In this document: positions 53,022 to 63,044 of the stretch, piece by piece
Numbering within the stretch: the first letter of the stretch is position 1
Layout of the letters: every line of letters begins with the position of its first letter
Assembly (NCBI GenBank): GCA_964017185.1
Contig: OZ024880.1
Coordinates: forward strand, 35,244,329-35,308,328
From: Rugalucina vietnamica
Taxonomy: Eukaryota; Mollusca; Bivalvia; Lucinida; Lucinidae
DNA: 64,000 nucleotides
Reading direction: 5' to 3'
Position numbers and translations under genes: made by a program
The notes under the pieces: generated by a model
Database searches by the model: none
Told to the model about the DNA's origin: nothing
What the model saw: the letters and a program-made list of their open reading frames with translations, nothing else

Positions 53022-53600
53022 TGTGACTGTACAGTCATGTTTATTTCAGCTGTGACTGTACAGTCATGTTTATTTCAGCTGTGACTGTACAGTCAGGTTT
53101 ATTTCAGCTGTGACTGTACAGTCAGGTTTATTTCAGCTGTGACTGTACAGTCAGGTTTATTTCAGCTGTTACTGTACAGTCAGGCTTATTTCAGCTGTGA
53201 CTGTACAGTCAGGCTTATTTCAGCTGTGACTGTACAGTCAGGCTTATTTCAGCTGTGACTGTACAGTCAGGCTTATTTCAGCTGTGACTGTACAGTCAGG
53301 CTTATTTCAGCTGTGACTGTACAGTCAGGCTTATTTCAGCTGTGACTGTACAGTCAGGCTTATTTCAGCTGTGACTGTACAGTCAGGCTTATTTCAGCTG
53401 TGACTGTACAGTCAGGCTTATTTCAGCTGTGACTGTACAGTCAGGCTTATTTCAGCTGTGACTGTACAGTCAGGCTTATTTCAGCTGTGACTGTACAGTC
53501 AGGCTTATTTCAGCTGTGACTGTACAGTCAGGCTTATTTCAGCTGTGACTGTACAGTCAGGCTTATTTCAGCTGTGACTGTACAGTCAGGCTTATTTCAG
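53022..53600. repeat. 29-bp satellite, about 20 units
   Basis: Unit ctgtgactgtacagtcaggc plus ttatttcag. Contains the perfect 14-bp palindrome TGACTGTACAGTCA and CAGCTG. The first two units read catgttt, the next three caggttt, one has gttactg, and the remaining units are essentially identical. Confidence 0.95.
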
Positions 53601-53734
53601 GCCTGTCCAGATACTGCGAGGACATGTCTTCTCATGATGCAGCCTATATGTAGTATTTTTAGAAAAACATTTTTTTGAAAAACAATCTTTTGGGATTCTT
53701 TTGAAAAAAAATACACATGTATATATATTTGTTT

Positions 53735-53865
53735 CTCTTACTCAAGCCATGTCATGAGAAATCCGGATTTTTGCCTATGAAAAAAAAAGAAAAGAAAAAA
53801 AAATGCAGAATAGCTGTGTAGTTAGCTGATCAGAGCCTTTGTTTTTGCTTCATGGATAGTGCAAT
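53735..53865 (-). mobile_element. F1 foldback remnant
   Basis: gccatgtcatgagaaatccg, gcctttgtttttgcttcatg, atagtgcaatcg. Interior mostly lost. Confidence 0.55.
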
Positions 53866-54069
53866 CGCTTAAATGTTTGAATGGTTTGACTTGAACCACT
53901 TTTTCTGGACAGGCTCAGGGCTGAGGGGTTAAACCAGTAATCAGATGGTCAGCCAGTATGTCACAAGCTTTGCCTTAAGGATGATACCGGCTAGTTGCTA
54001 CTGCATTTTGACAATAATAATTCAAAAAGTATAAGCAGTACTAGTCTATCCAAATACCACACATTTCAA

Positions 54070-54334
54070 CATCAGGAAAACATGTCCGTGAAATGTATAC
54101 CCCCTTAAACCCCACTTTTATATAGAAAAACTGGGGTATGCGGGGGGGGTATACCTATTTTTCTTATTTTTGTTCCAAAACATAGATTGTGGGTACTCGT
54201 TAGAACGGTTCTAACGTGTACCCACAATCTATGTTTTGAGCAAAAATAAGAAAAATATCAAAATTTTTCCAGTGAAATTTTTCATTTTTACAACCAAAAA
54301 ATATTCTGTATATTGCATGGGCATTTTTGTAATG
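54070..54334 (+). mobile_element. F2 foldback copy
   Basis: catcaggaaaacatgtccgt, core shortened to cgttagaacggttctaacg, end gggcatttttgtaatg. Confidence 0.85.
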
Positions 54335-54754
54335 ATAAGCCTATACGTTGTTGGGCGTATATAACCATCATCAAGTGTGAGCTTTGCCTACAAGTGTCAC
54401 ATGTATTACTGACAGACATTTGATAAATTCGTGCTTTTATGGTTATTTTGTTTTTATCCTCCTGAACATAGCAAATCTAATATTATTCAAGACCTCGCTG
54501 ATAAATTTCACCAAAAAACTTTTCATTGAAAGTCCATCTTATAAGAAGTAATTTGATGAGAAAAAAAAAACAACAGTTACCCACTCTCTTTGATTTTACT
54601 CAAGTTTTTCGTGATATTTTACTTATGGAAAACATGTTTTAAAAAACCACTGACACTGTAGGTTTTAGATCAAAATGATATACCCGATTATGTAGCTTAA
54701 TGTATCTGCATTGATGTTCAGAAAAAGATGAGAACATACTGTGTGATGGAGGAT

Positions 54755-54845
54755 CTTACACGAATGGTCATTTCATATGAAATTTATTAAATGAGCCTTC
54801 CGTGTGTTTAATAAATTTCATATGAAATGACCACGAGTGTAAGAT
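54755..54845. repeat. hairpin of two 37-nt arms
   Basis: ggtcatttcatatgaaattt and aaatttcatatgaaatgacc are mirror arms around ttcatgagccttccgtgtg-like loop text. It may be the end of an unclassified element. 54335-54754 and 54846-55400 contain no gene I can support; the 121-codon frame at 54920 has no recognisable domain. Confidence 0.6.
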
Positions 54846-55400
54846 TCGTTTTATCATATGACTTTTAAAAAAGGATTTTATCGCCTTCAAAGTGGACATA
54901 ATTTCAACGAAAATTAACATTGTTGTTACGGACATCGTCAATGACGTTACGTATTCCCGCAAAAGTGTTAATACACATGTGGTCATATGATTTTTATGAC
55001 ATGACGTTATCCACTGGAAAACAGCGACGTCATATGATAACTTGTTTTGTTAAACATGCAGCTTTAATCATCTGTCGCCAAAAAGTGCCGCACGAAATTC
55101 AGTGTAACGTCACCTTTATTATGATGTCACTAGCATCAATCCTATTGAAAATCTTCATCAAATTGTATGGATGCTATTTAGACAATAAAATAAGTATGTT
55201 TGTTTTACATAAGTCCTCCATTTTCAAAGTCCGAACCTGGCTATACATAGCTCAACAAGAGTTTTTTCCCTTGGTGTCGGTATAATCCTTAAGGCACAAA
55301 CAATCCATCTTTTTATCATAACCGCAATGGGTGGGTTTGATTCCAGCTTCTCCAGTCTTTTGTTTGAGACTTTAAATCAAGGTCTCCTCTCCATATAACC

Positions 55401-55681
55401 CATCAGGAAAACATGTCCGTGAAATATATACCCCCTTATACCCCACTTTTATAAAGTAAAACTGGGGTATGCAGGGGTATACCTATTTTCCTTATTTTTG
55501 CTCCAAAAGATAGATTGTGGGTACTCGTTAGAACCGCCTCACCGAGGCGGTTCTAACTTGTACCCACAATCTATGTTTTGAGCAAAAATAAGAAAAATAT
55601 CAAAATTTTTCAGCTGAAAATTTTCAATTTTTAAAGCTCAAAAAATCTCTGTATATTGCATGGGCGTATGTTTTCGTAATG
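55401..55681 (+). mobile_element. F2 foldback copy, reference quality
   Basis: catcaggaaaacatgtccgt, core gaaccgcctcaccgaggcgg, mirror arms atagattgtgggtactcg and acccacaatctatgtttt, end ttttcgtaatg. Confidence 0.9.
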
Positions 55682-55809
55682 CGTAGCTGTTGAGTAGGAT
55701 ATAAAACATCAAATCAACCAACCAACATCTACATCTTTCTGGTAGAACACCACTTGTCTCTATACTACTTTTTTCATACTGGGTGGGTTGTGAATATTTG
55801 ATAAGATTT

Positions 55810-56043
55810 GAGCCGCCTCGTGGGAAAACCAACAATGTGGTTTCCTAACAGTTCCGACACAAACCGACCTGTACAAGCACAGAAAAGAGCTAGAAGCTTG
55901 AAATTTCGGATTTAAGTACAAGAGGAATTGTACTATCCGTGTAGCGAAAACAAAGACGCTGATCAGCTTCGCGGTTACCGCGAAGCTGATCTGCGTCTTT
56001 GTTTTCGCATATGCAAATTGTTGGTTTTCCCATGAGGCGGCTC
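55810..56043 (+). mobile_element. F1 foldback copy, TSD attt
   Basis: gagccgcctcgtgggaaaac to catgaggcggctc; attt at 55806-55809 and 56044-56047. Core gatcagcttcgcggttaccg. Confidence 0.95.
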
Positions 56044-56059
56044 ATTTTAAAACAATTGT

Positions 56060-56144
56060 TTACCGCGAAGCTGATCTGCGTCTTTGTTTTCGCATATGCA
56101 AATTGTTGGTTTTCCCATGAGGTGGCTCATTTTAAAACAATTGT
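56060..56144 (+). repeat. tandem duplicate of the F1 right arm
   Basis: Repeats 55975-56059 almost exactly (85-bp period), including the flank attttaaaacaattg, with one change in the terminus (ggtggctc). Confidence 0.9.
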
Positions 56145-56213
56145 TTGACTGTAACAGATTATGTCTCATCTACATGTAGAAATAGGCAGGTTTTCTCATG
56201 ATGAGGCTACATT

Positions 56214-56456
56214 CAGGTCTTGAGGTTATAAAACTTTTCATGCTCCACTCAGCTAAGACTAAAATTTATCCTGCTCATATACGTTAAAATGCCACACATT
56301 GTTGGCATTTAACATTTATTAGCAGGATAAATTACTGGCTTTGATGGTCTAAGCCCCAAACTTCAATTAATTTGGCTTTTTCAGTTTTTATGACCAGCTG
56401 AAATTTCATGCTCAGCTGAGATGAGCATGAAAAAAATTTATTACCTCTGGACCAGA
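56214..56456. mobile_element. F4 foldback copy
   Basis: gaggttataaaacttttcat and gagatgagcatgaaaaaaat ends; inner cacattgttggcatttaaca. Confidence 0.75.
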
Positions 56457-56505
56457 TTAATGAAGAACTAAAATATAAATAAAATAATGACCTCTTTTAA
56501 CATAT

Positions 56506-56739
56506 GAGCCGACACATGGGAAAATCAACAATTTGCCTAGGCGAAAACAAAGACGCAGATCAGCTTCGTGGTAACCACGAAGCTGATCAGTGCCTTTGTG
56601 TTCACTACTCGGATAGTACAATTCCTCCTCTACTTAACTCCAAAATTTCAAGCTTCTAGCCTGCTCCTGTACCTGTACAGGCCGGTTTGTGTCAGACCTG
56701 TTCGAAAACCACATTGTTGGTTATCCCACGAGGTGGATC
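56506..56739 (-). mobile_element. F1 foldback copy, TSD atat
   Basis: gagccgacacatgggaaaat to cacgaggtggatc; atat at 56502-56505 and 56740-56743. The core carries paired changes (ttcgtggtaaccacgaa). Confidence 0.9.
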
Positions 56740-56800
56740 ATATTTACATTGTGTCTTAATGTTAAATCTTCGAACTCAGACAAGGGTAAATGTCCATGAT

Positions 56801-57035
56801 CAGGTCCTTAGGGTATAAAACTTTTTTAATGCTCAACTCAGTTGAGACTAAAACTTATCCTGCTCATAAATATTGGCATTTTAACAAATATAAGCTGGGT
56901 AAATTACATGCTTTGGCAATTTTTACTTGAAATTTCAACCAATTTTGGTTATTTCAGTATAAATCATGAGCAGTTGAGTTGAGCATGAAAACAGCCAAGT
57001 TGAGCATGAAAAAAGTTTAATAAACTCTGGCCCAG
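56801..57035. mobile_element. F4 foldback copy
   Basis: caggtccttagggtataaaa and taataaactctggcccag; diverged, with the inner palindrome lost. Confidence 0.65.
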
Positions 57036-57106
57036 ACCCCAATTTGCCATGATTCAGATTGTGGTAGAGTGACAGAACTTTCTGCTACCTGTACCTGTGC
57101 ATAAAA

Positions 57107-57307
57107 TAGCCACATCATGAGAAAACCAACAATAAGGTTTCCGAACAGGCCTGATACAAACCAAGCTGTACCAGCACAGAAGATGGCGCTAGAGAATGAA
57201 ATTTTGAATTTGGAAAGTAGAGGAATTGTACTATCTGTGTAGCTAAAACAAAGCTGCAAAGCTGATCTGCTGCTATGCAAAATGTAGGATTTCTCATGAA
57301 TTGGCTT
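57107..57307 (+). mobile_element. F1 foldback copy, degraded
   Basis: agccacatcatgagaaaacc, long arm intact to tactatctgtgtagc, core eroded (caaagctgcaaagctgatct), end tgaattggctt. Confidence 0.75.
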
Positions 57308-57454
57308 AAATTGTCTTGAAAAAAAAGGGCATTAAAATCTTAGCTCATCATCATTAAATTAAAATGAGACTTGAATAAACCTACCACTTTATTAATTCTT
57401 TTAATATTCCTGATCATCAACAGAACATGTAATTATAAAAGCAAACTAAAAGAT

Positions 57455-57689
57455 GAGCCTGTGCATGAGAAAACCAACAATTTGCATGGGCAAAAACAAA
57501 GCCGCAGATCAGCTTCGCGGTAACCGCGAAGCTGATCAGCGCCTTTGTTTTTGCTACACGGATAGTACGATCCCTCTCCTACTTAAATACAAAATTTCAA
57601 GCCTCTGACCATCTTCTGTGCTTGTACAGCCCGGTTTGTGTCGGACCTGGTCAGAAACCCAAATTGTTGGTTTTCTCATGCACAGGCTC
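57455..57689 (-). mobile_element. F1 foldback copy, 235 bp
   Basis: gagcctgtgcatgagaaaac to catgcacaggctc. Both ends carry the cctgtgcatgag variant. The flanks do not match. Confidence 0.9.
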
Positions 57690-57867
57690 ATTTACCTCGT
57701 ACACAACAGTAGAACTGCTTTGATTATGATAACTTTGAATTCTGCTATCAAATTGGTTGTTAAAATATGAAAAACAAAACATAAACTACATTTAAAGACT
57801 GCTAAATTAGCAGAAACAGTGCAGACTGCCCATCAATGCCTGCACTGACAGTAAAATTACTATATTT

Positions 57868-58095
57868 GAGCCGGGACCCGAGAAAACCGGGCTTCCAGAC
57901 CAGGTCCGACACAAACAGGCCTGTACAAGCACGAAAGATGGCTAGAGGCTGGAAATTTTGGATTTAGAAAGGAGAGGAATTGTACTATCCATGTAGCGAA
58001 AACAAAGGCGCTGATCAGCTGTGCAGTTACTGCAAAGCTGATCTGCACCTTTGTTTTTGCATATGCAAAATGTTGGTTTTCTCATGACAAGGCTC
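57868..58095 (+). mobile_element. F1 foldback copy
   Basis: gagccgggacccgagaaaac to catgacaaggctc; core gatcagctgtgcagttactg. The 57690-57867 gap holds nothing recognised. Confidence 0.85.
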
Positions 58096-58269
58096 ATATT
58101 TACTGGTTTTTTTTTGTGTATGCTTATATCTTTAGATATGCTCTGATAGCAAAACAATTAACATCCAAACATTTATGAACTTTAAGGTTAAGCATATTAT
58201 ATAGAATATAATAAAACTGCATCAATTAATTACAAGGAGTGCAACCTAGGCAGCTTCAGTGCTATCACT

Positions 58270-58508
58270 TTTCCTTTCCTGAATTAACCCATATTTGACG
58301 AATGGATTTTCCCATCATTATCATTTGGGAGAGTAAACTTTCATTTTTAGGGGTCTTAGGAGAGATTTTTATTTTTTATCTCATTTTTCGATGAAATTCC
58401 TCCAAGCAAACAGAATAGCCCCAGATGGGACGCCGCGTTCTGCGGCGTCACATCTGGGGCTATCCTGTTTGCCTATGTCCCATAAAAGGGACACCAGGCT
58501 TAAATGAA
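58270..58508 (+). mobile_element. F3 foldback copy, reference quality
   Basis: aattaacccatatttgacga, the hairpin agccccagatgggacgccgc with mirror gcggcgtcacatctggggct, and the end gggacaccaggcttaaatga. Confidence 0.8.
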
Positions 58509-58599
58509 TCAATTTTGCTTGCAATACTTTACCTCAACTCCAAAACAACTGGAACTCTTGTTATGCATAATGCCCAAATTTTCCCTGACAAAATACTTT

Positions 58600-58820
58600 T
58601 GTTTGTTTGCTTTGTGGTTTAATATCCCAGTCAACAATGTCATCCTTTTGTTGGGACCGAATCTGTGTATCTATTAGCACCATGGCAAGTTCTTGCCTCT
58701 CATACACAACCTGGACAGGACCTCTTTTTTCAGAATATGACACCTTAAGTAGTAGGCCACCAAGTTCATCTGACAAAATATGAAACGGAAGATTTCTAGA
58801 GCCTGCTAACATAAAAATAT
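58600..58820. repeat. SINE-like fragment and unassigned DNA
   Basis: tgtttgctttgtggtttaat, cccagtcaacaatgtcatcc resemble the heads of the other SINE-like copies; the tail is not recognisable. No gene in 58509-58990. Confidence 0.4.
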
Positions 58821-58991
58821 GGTGTTCATGTTTTACATTAGTTCACACAGGCAAGATAATGTGTAAAACTGATTTTATAAAAGAGAAGATACAGTAACCT
58901 GTAAAACTATCTATATTGCACTCCTTGTAAAACAGCTGGATAAATGTTCACTCAGAAACAATCCTACATATACTAAACTATTACTATAATT

Positions 58992-59201
58992 GAGCCACAT
59001 GACGAGAAAACATGTTTTTATTATGCGAAAAGAAATCGTCTGTACACTGACCAGCACCTTTGTTTTTGCTTCACTGATAGTGCAATCTCTCATCTTAAAT
59101 CTGAAATTTCAAGCTTCTAGCACTCTTTTCTGACTGTACAGGCCTGTTTGTGTTCGATCTGGTCAGAAAAGCGACTGACATGTTTTCACGTGATGTGGCT
59201 C
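58992..59201 (-). mobile_element. F1 foldback copy, degraded
   Basis: gagccacatgacgagaaaac to cgtgatgtggctc; the core is largely lost. Confidence 0.8.
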
Positions 59202-59210
59202 ATATAAAAT

Positions 59211-61028
59211 GAGCTGTGACATGAGAAAGCCGGTCTTCAGGGTTTGATACAAACCGGCCTGTGCAGCCAAAGAAGATGGCTAGAAGCTTGAAATTTCAGA
59301 TTTAAGAACCAGAGGACCAATGGTCCTGCAAACGCTCACCTGAGATCTGCTTCATATACCAATAAACATATTTGAATATTATGGTATTTAACCCCAGTGC
59401 AGGGGCAGATGAAGCCCTTGGGCCATTTTCTTTTTTCAGAATAATAAATATTCTGTCCATTTGCCAATTTCCTGCTGATTTTCCCCGTCAAATACCATTT
59501 TAAAAGCAGATGAGCCCCTGGGGTCCATTTTTTTTTTCAGAATCATTATATTTCAGTCCTACTGCCCATTTCCTGCAAGACTTTCACTTAAAATGACATT
59601 TTAAAAGTTTTCCCCATTCAAATGCATTGGCTACCTATGTTGACCTTGCCATAAAATAGGTCAAGGTCACCACAGGGTCATGTTTTATATACATTGTAGT
59701 ACTTGAGTCATCCATACTTCATGCAAAGTTTCGTTGAAATTGGTTCACCGGTTCTGGAGAAGAAGATATTTTAAGGGTTTTTACCATATATGGGCATGGT
59801 GGCCATCTTGGTCATGTGACCTGGATTATTTATATATACATTGGTTCCCACTTCCTATAGATGCTTCATATAAAATTTGGCTTTGATTGGCCAAGTGGTT
59901 TCAGAGAAAAAAATCTTTGAAAAGTGTGTATGGACGACAGACCGGCCAAGGTCAAGAGATGACCTTGACCTAAATTAATCACATACCTTCATCTAATCCA
60001 TTAGTTGTTTGCATCTACCACTTTTCAGATCTCAGGCTGCAATAGTTTTCAAATAATAGCTAGTTTCCACTTTTCCCATTATAAGTCTATGGAAACTTAA
60101 AGTTACCATAGCAACCAGAGTTCTTATCCGACTGGAATAAAAAACACAAATTATGTAGAGGCTACTGTCAGGAACATGTATACAAAGTACAGGATTCATC
60201 CACTTGACAGTTTCTGAGAAGAAGATTTTTGAATGTTTTTTTTTTTTTTTTTTTCAAAATTTTGCCCTTTATGGTTCCCCAGCAACCAATCAAAATATAG
60301 GATTAGGACAAAACTCGCAAGAAACGTCAAACACTTCTCAATAAACATTTCTGCAAAAACAAAAATCAAATGTCTGCAATTTTAGCGGAAAAATAGCCGA
60401 TTTCCACTTTTCCCATTATAAGTCTATGGAAACTTTAAGTTGCCATAGAAACCAGAGTTCTTATCCGCCTGGAATAAAAAACACAAATTATGTAGAGGCC
60501 ACTGTCAGGAACATGTATATAAAGTATAGGCTTCATCCCCTTGACAGTTTCTGAGAAGAAGATTTTTGAATGTTTTTCGAAATTTTGCCCTATATGGGGC
60601 CCCTGCAACCAATCAAAATGAAGGATTAGGACAAAAGTCACATGAAACGAGGACTACTCAATAAACATTTCTTCAAAAACAAAATTCAAATATCTCCAAC
60701 AAGACAGCAAAAACTGGCAATTTTCACTTTTTTCCATTATAAGTCTATGGGAAGCATAAGTTGCCATAGCAACCAAAGTCCTTATCCGATTAAAACAAAA
60801 AACACAATTATTCTTTCCCCCTACCTGTAGATGGTGTATGTGTAATATGAGAACAATCGGCCCAGCGGTTTCAGAGAAGAAGATCTTTGAAATTGTGAAC
60901 GACGACGGACGGACGGACGCCGGAGCATGGGTATACTATAAGCTCACCTATTAGCCTTCGGCTCAGGTGAGCTAAAAAGAGTAATTGTACTACCCCTGTA
61001 GAAATCTGGCTTTCTCATGACGTGGCTC
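59211..61028 (+). mobile_element. F1 foldback copy split by an F5 element
   Basis: Left half 59211-59306 (gagctgtgacatgagaaagc to atttcagatttaag) and right half about 60980-61028 (taattgtactacccctgtag to catgacgtggctc). The halves make one F1 copy, also missing its core. Confidence 0.8.
59307..60979. mobile_element. F5 repeat, about 1.67 kb, nested in F1
   Basis: Begins aaccagaggaccaatggtcc and ends ggctcaggtgagctaaaaag. Inside are three diverged units containing ttcccattataagtctatgg, gttgccatagcaaccagag and gacagtttctgagaagaaga (about 60070, 60405 and 60730), plus ggccatcttggtcatgtgac. No coding frame. A second copy starts at 63045. Confidence 0.75.
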
Positions 61029-61087
61029 AAAAATCACCTTCTAAAGTAATAATATGCTACATCCACTGTGCATGTCCATTTTTGTAT

Positions 61088-61319
61088 GTGCCACGATGTG
61101 AGAAAACCAGTTTTCAGGGTTTCTGCCACGGTCAGACACAAACAAGCCTGCACAGTCAAAGAAATAGCTTAGAAGCTTGAAATTTTGGAAGTAAAAAGAA
61201 GGATTGTACTACCCATGTGGCCAAAACAAACATGCTGATCAGCTGTGCAGTTACTGCACAGCTGATCTGCACCTTTGTTTTCGCACAGGCAAAAATCAAG
61301 TTTTCTCATGAAGTGGCTC
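61088..61319 (+). mobile_element. F1 foldback copy
   Basis: gtgccacgatgtgagaaaac to catgaagtggctc; core gatcagctgtgcagttactg with mirror. 61320-61661 contains no gene. Confidence 0.85.
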
Positions 61320-61661
61320 ATACCATAACCTATTTTATCACAGTTACATTCTTAACTTTTCCAATGCCAGGGAATAGCACATTCAGTGCAAGGGAAACAA
61401 CAAAGGGAGTGAAAATGGTTCATTATTCTGTTTTTGTGAAATTAAATCTGTGGCATATCCTTTGTTAATTGTGGCTTTGTGCATAATGTTAAAACAATAA
61501 TAGTGCCGCATCATGAGCATGCATAGCCACAGAGACACTGCTTATCTAGGGACAGCAACACGACTAAAAATATGTGACAATCGGTAATATACCCGTCTGG
61601 TTACAACTTTCCAAAGATCAGAATGTGAATAAATGTTCCTATTATGACAGTTATTTAAATA

Positions 61662-61824
61662 CAGTTCAACCTCATTATAACGCACCTGACTATAGTGATA
61701 CAGCCATGTTATGGCTCTGAAAATGATTATTTTGCAATACGAGTATGCTTATTGTAAATAACCTCATTATTACATGGTTCCACTTATAACACTGTCTGTT
61801 TCCATGGATAATGAGGTTGACCTG
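61662..61824. mobile_element. pogo/Tigger-like MITE, 163 bp, TA-flanked
   Basis: Ends cagttcaacctcattat and ataatgaggttgacctg are inverted repeats with one mismatch. TA flanks at 61660-61661 and 61825-61826. Ends of this kind are typical of pogo-type elements. Confidence 0.7.
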
Positions 61825-61914
61825 TACTATGTACAGTCTTATATTGATTCGTATTGCATTGGTTTGTTCTGAGATGTGTTAGTTATCTCTGGATAACTGG
61901 TGTATAGTCTTCAC

Positions 61915-62132
61915 ATTAACCCAGTTTGGACAGATGGATTTGTCCATTCCTATCATTTAGGCATTTAAGGGCTCCAGGAGCGATTCTAATTTTTTTTCTC
62001 ATTTTTCGATGAAAATCCTCTAAGCAAACGGAAAAGCCCCAGATGGGACGCCGCATTCTGCGGCGTCACATCTAGGGCTATTCTGTTTGCCTTTGTCCCA
62101 CAAAAAAGATGCCAGGCTCATACGAGTTAAAA
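61915..62132 (+). mobile_element. F3 foldback copy
   Basis: cacattaacccagtttggac, hairpin gccccagatgggacgccgca with mirror tgcggcgtcacatctagggc, end atgccaggctcatacgagtt. Confidence 0.75.
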
Positions 62133-62283
62133 TTAGGCCACACTAAGCAACATAAACACATTATGTTTAATTTCACAAAAGTGAAAACAATGACCATTAG
62201 AACTGAAAACACTGCCTCCAAACCCCCACTCCCACATACTCTCCATTTAAAAAAAGCACTTTTCTGCAGCTCTGACACATTAT

Positions 62284-62499
62284 GAGCCTAGTCGTGAGAA
62301 AACCTGATTTTTTGGCTATGCGAAAACAAAGGTTCAGGTCAACCGATCAGCATCTTTGTTTTCACTAAACAGATAGTACAATTCTTCCTCTACTTATACA
62401 CAAAATTCCAGGATTCTAGCTTTCTTCTGTGAATGTGTAGCCCAGTTTGTGTCAAACCTGGTCGGAAACCCTAAGCCGGGTTTTCTCACATCGCGGCTC
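62284..62499 (-). mobile_element. F1 foldback copy, TSD ttat
   Basis: gagcctagtcgtgagaaaac to ctcacatcgcggctc; ttat at 62280-62283 and 62500-62503. Core mostly deleted (aaaggttcaggtcaaccgat). 62504-62842 contains no gene. Confidence 0.9.
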
Positions 62500-62842
62500 T
62501 TATAATGTCAGGTACACCTGACACGGTGTCATGAAGTTTGCAGCGCCAGTTCGATGTAGCCACTCTTCTCTGCTATTTCCATTGCAGAATGGTAGGTTTT
62601 GTGTAGCTCCATGTTTTGAAACTCTTTCATGTCTATGGCAGGACACTGTGGGTATCGCAGGTCAGTCGGGGGATCAAATAATTTGGATAAAAAGTCTTGT
62701 AATTTGTCAATTTTATGACCTGAAAAGAGACAGTTTAAATACTATAATTTAATTTTACAATTTGCAAGTTACAAGCATGCCTTTTTATGCCTGTTTATTA
62801 GGAGAGAAAGTCTGGCTAATTATTACATATTATCACGAAAAA

Positions 62843-63044
62843 CATTACGAAAACTTACCCATGCAATATACTGTGATGTTTTTCAGCATAAAAATTGAGA
62901 ATTTCATTGGAAAATTTTTGATATTTTTCTTACTTTTGCTCAAAACATAGATTGTGGGTGCACGTTAGAACCGCCTCAGCAGAACCGCCTCGCTGAGGCA
63001 GTTCTAACGAGTACCCACAATCTATGTTTTGGAGCAAAATTAAG
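62843..63044 (-). mobile_element. F2 foldback copy, cut by an F5 element
   Basis: cattacgaaaacttacccat, doubled core (gaaccgcctcagcagaaccg), then ggagcaaaattaag, where F5 begins. The missing end should lie beyond the window. Confidence 0.8.

Noticed and set aside
54920-55285. 121-codon plus-strand frame
   Set aside because: No recognisable motif and adjacent to a hairpin; likely chance or decayed element sequence.
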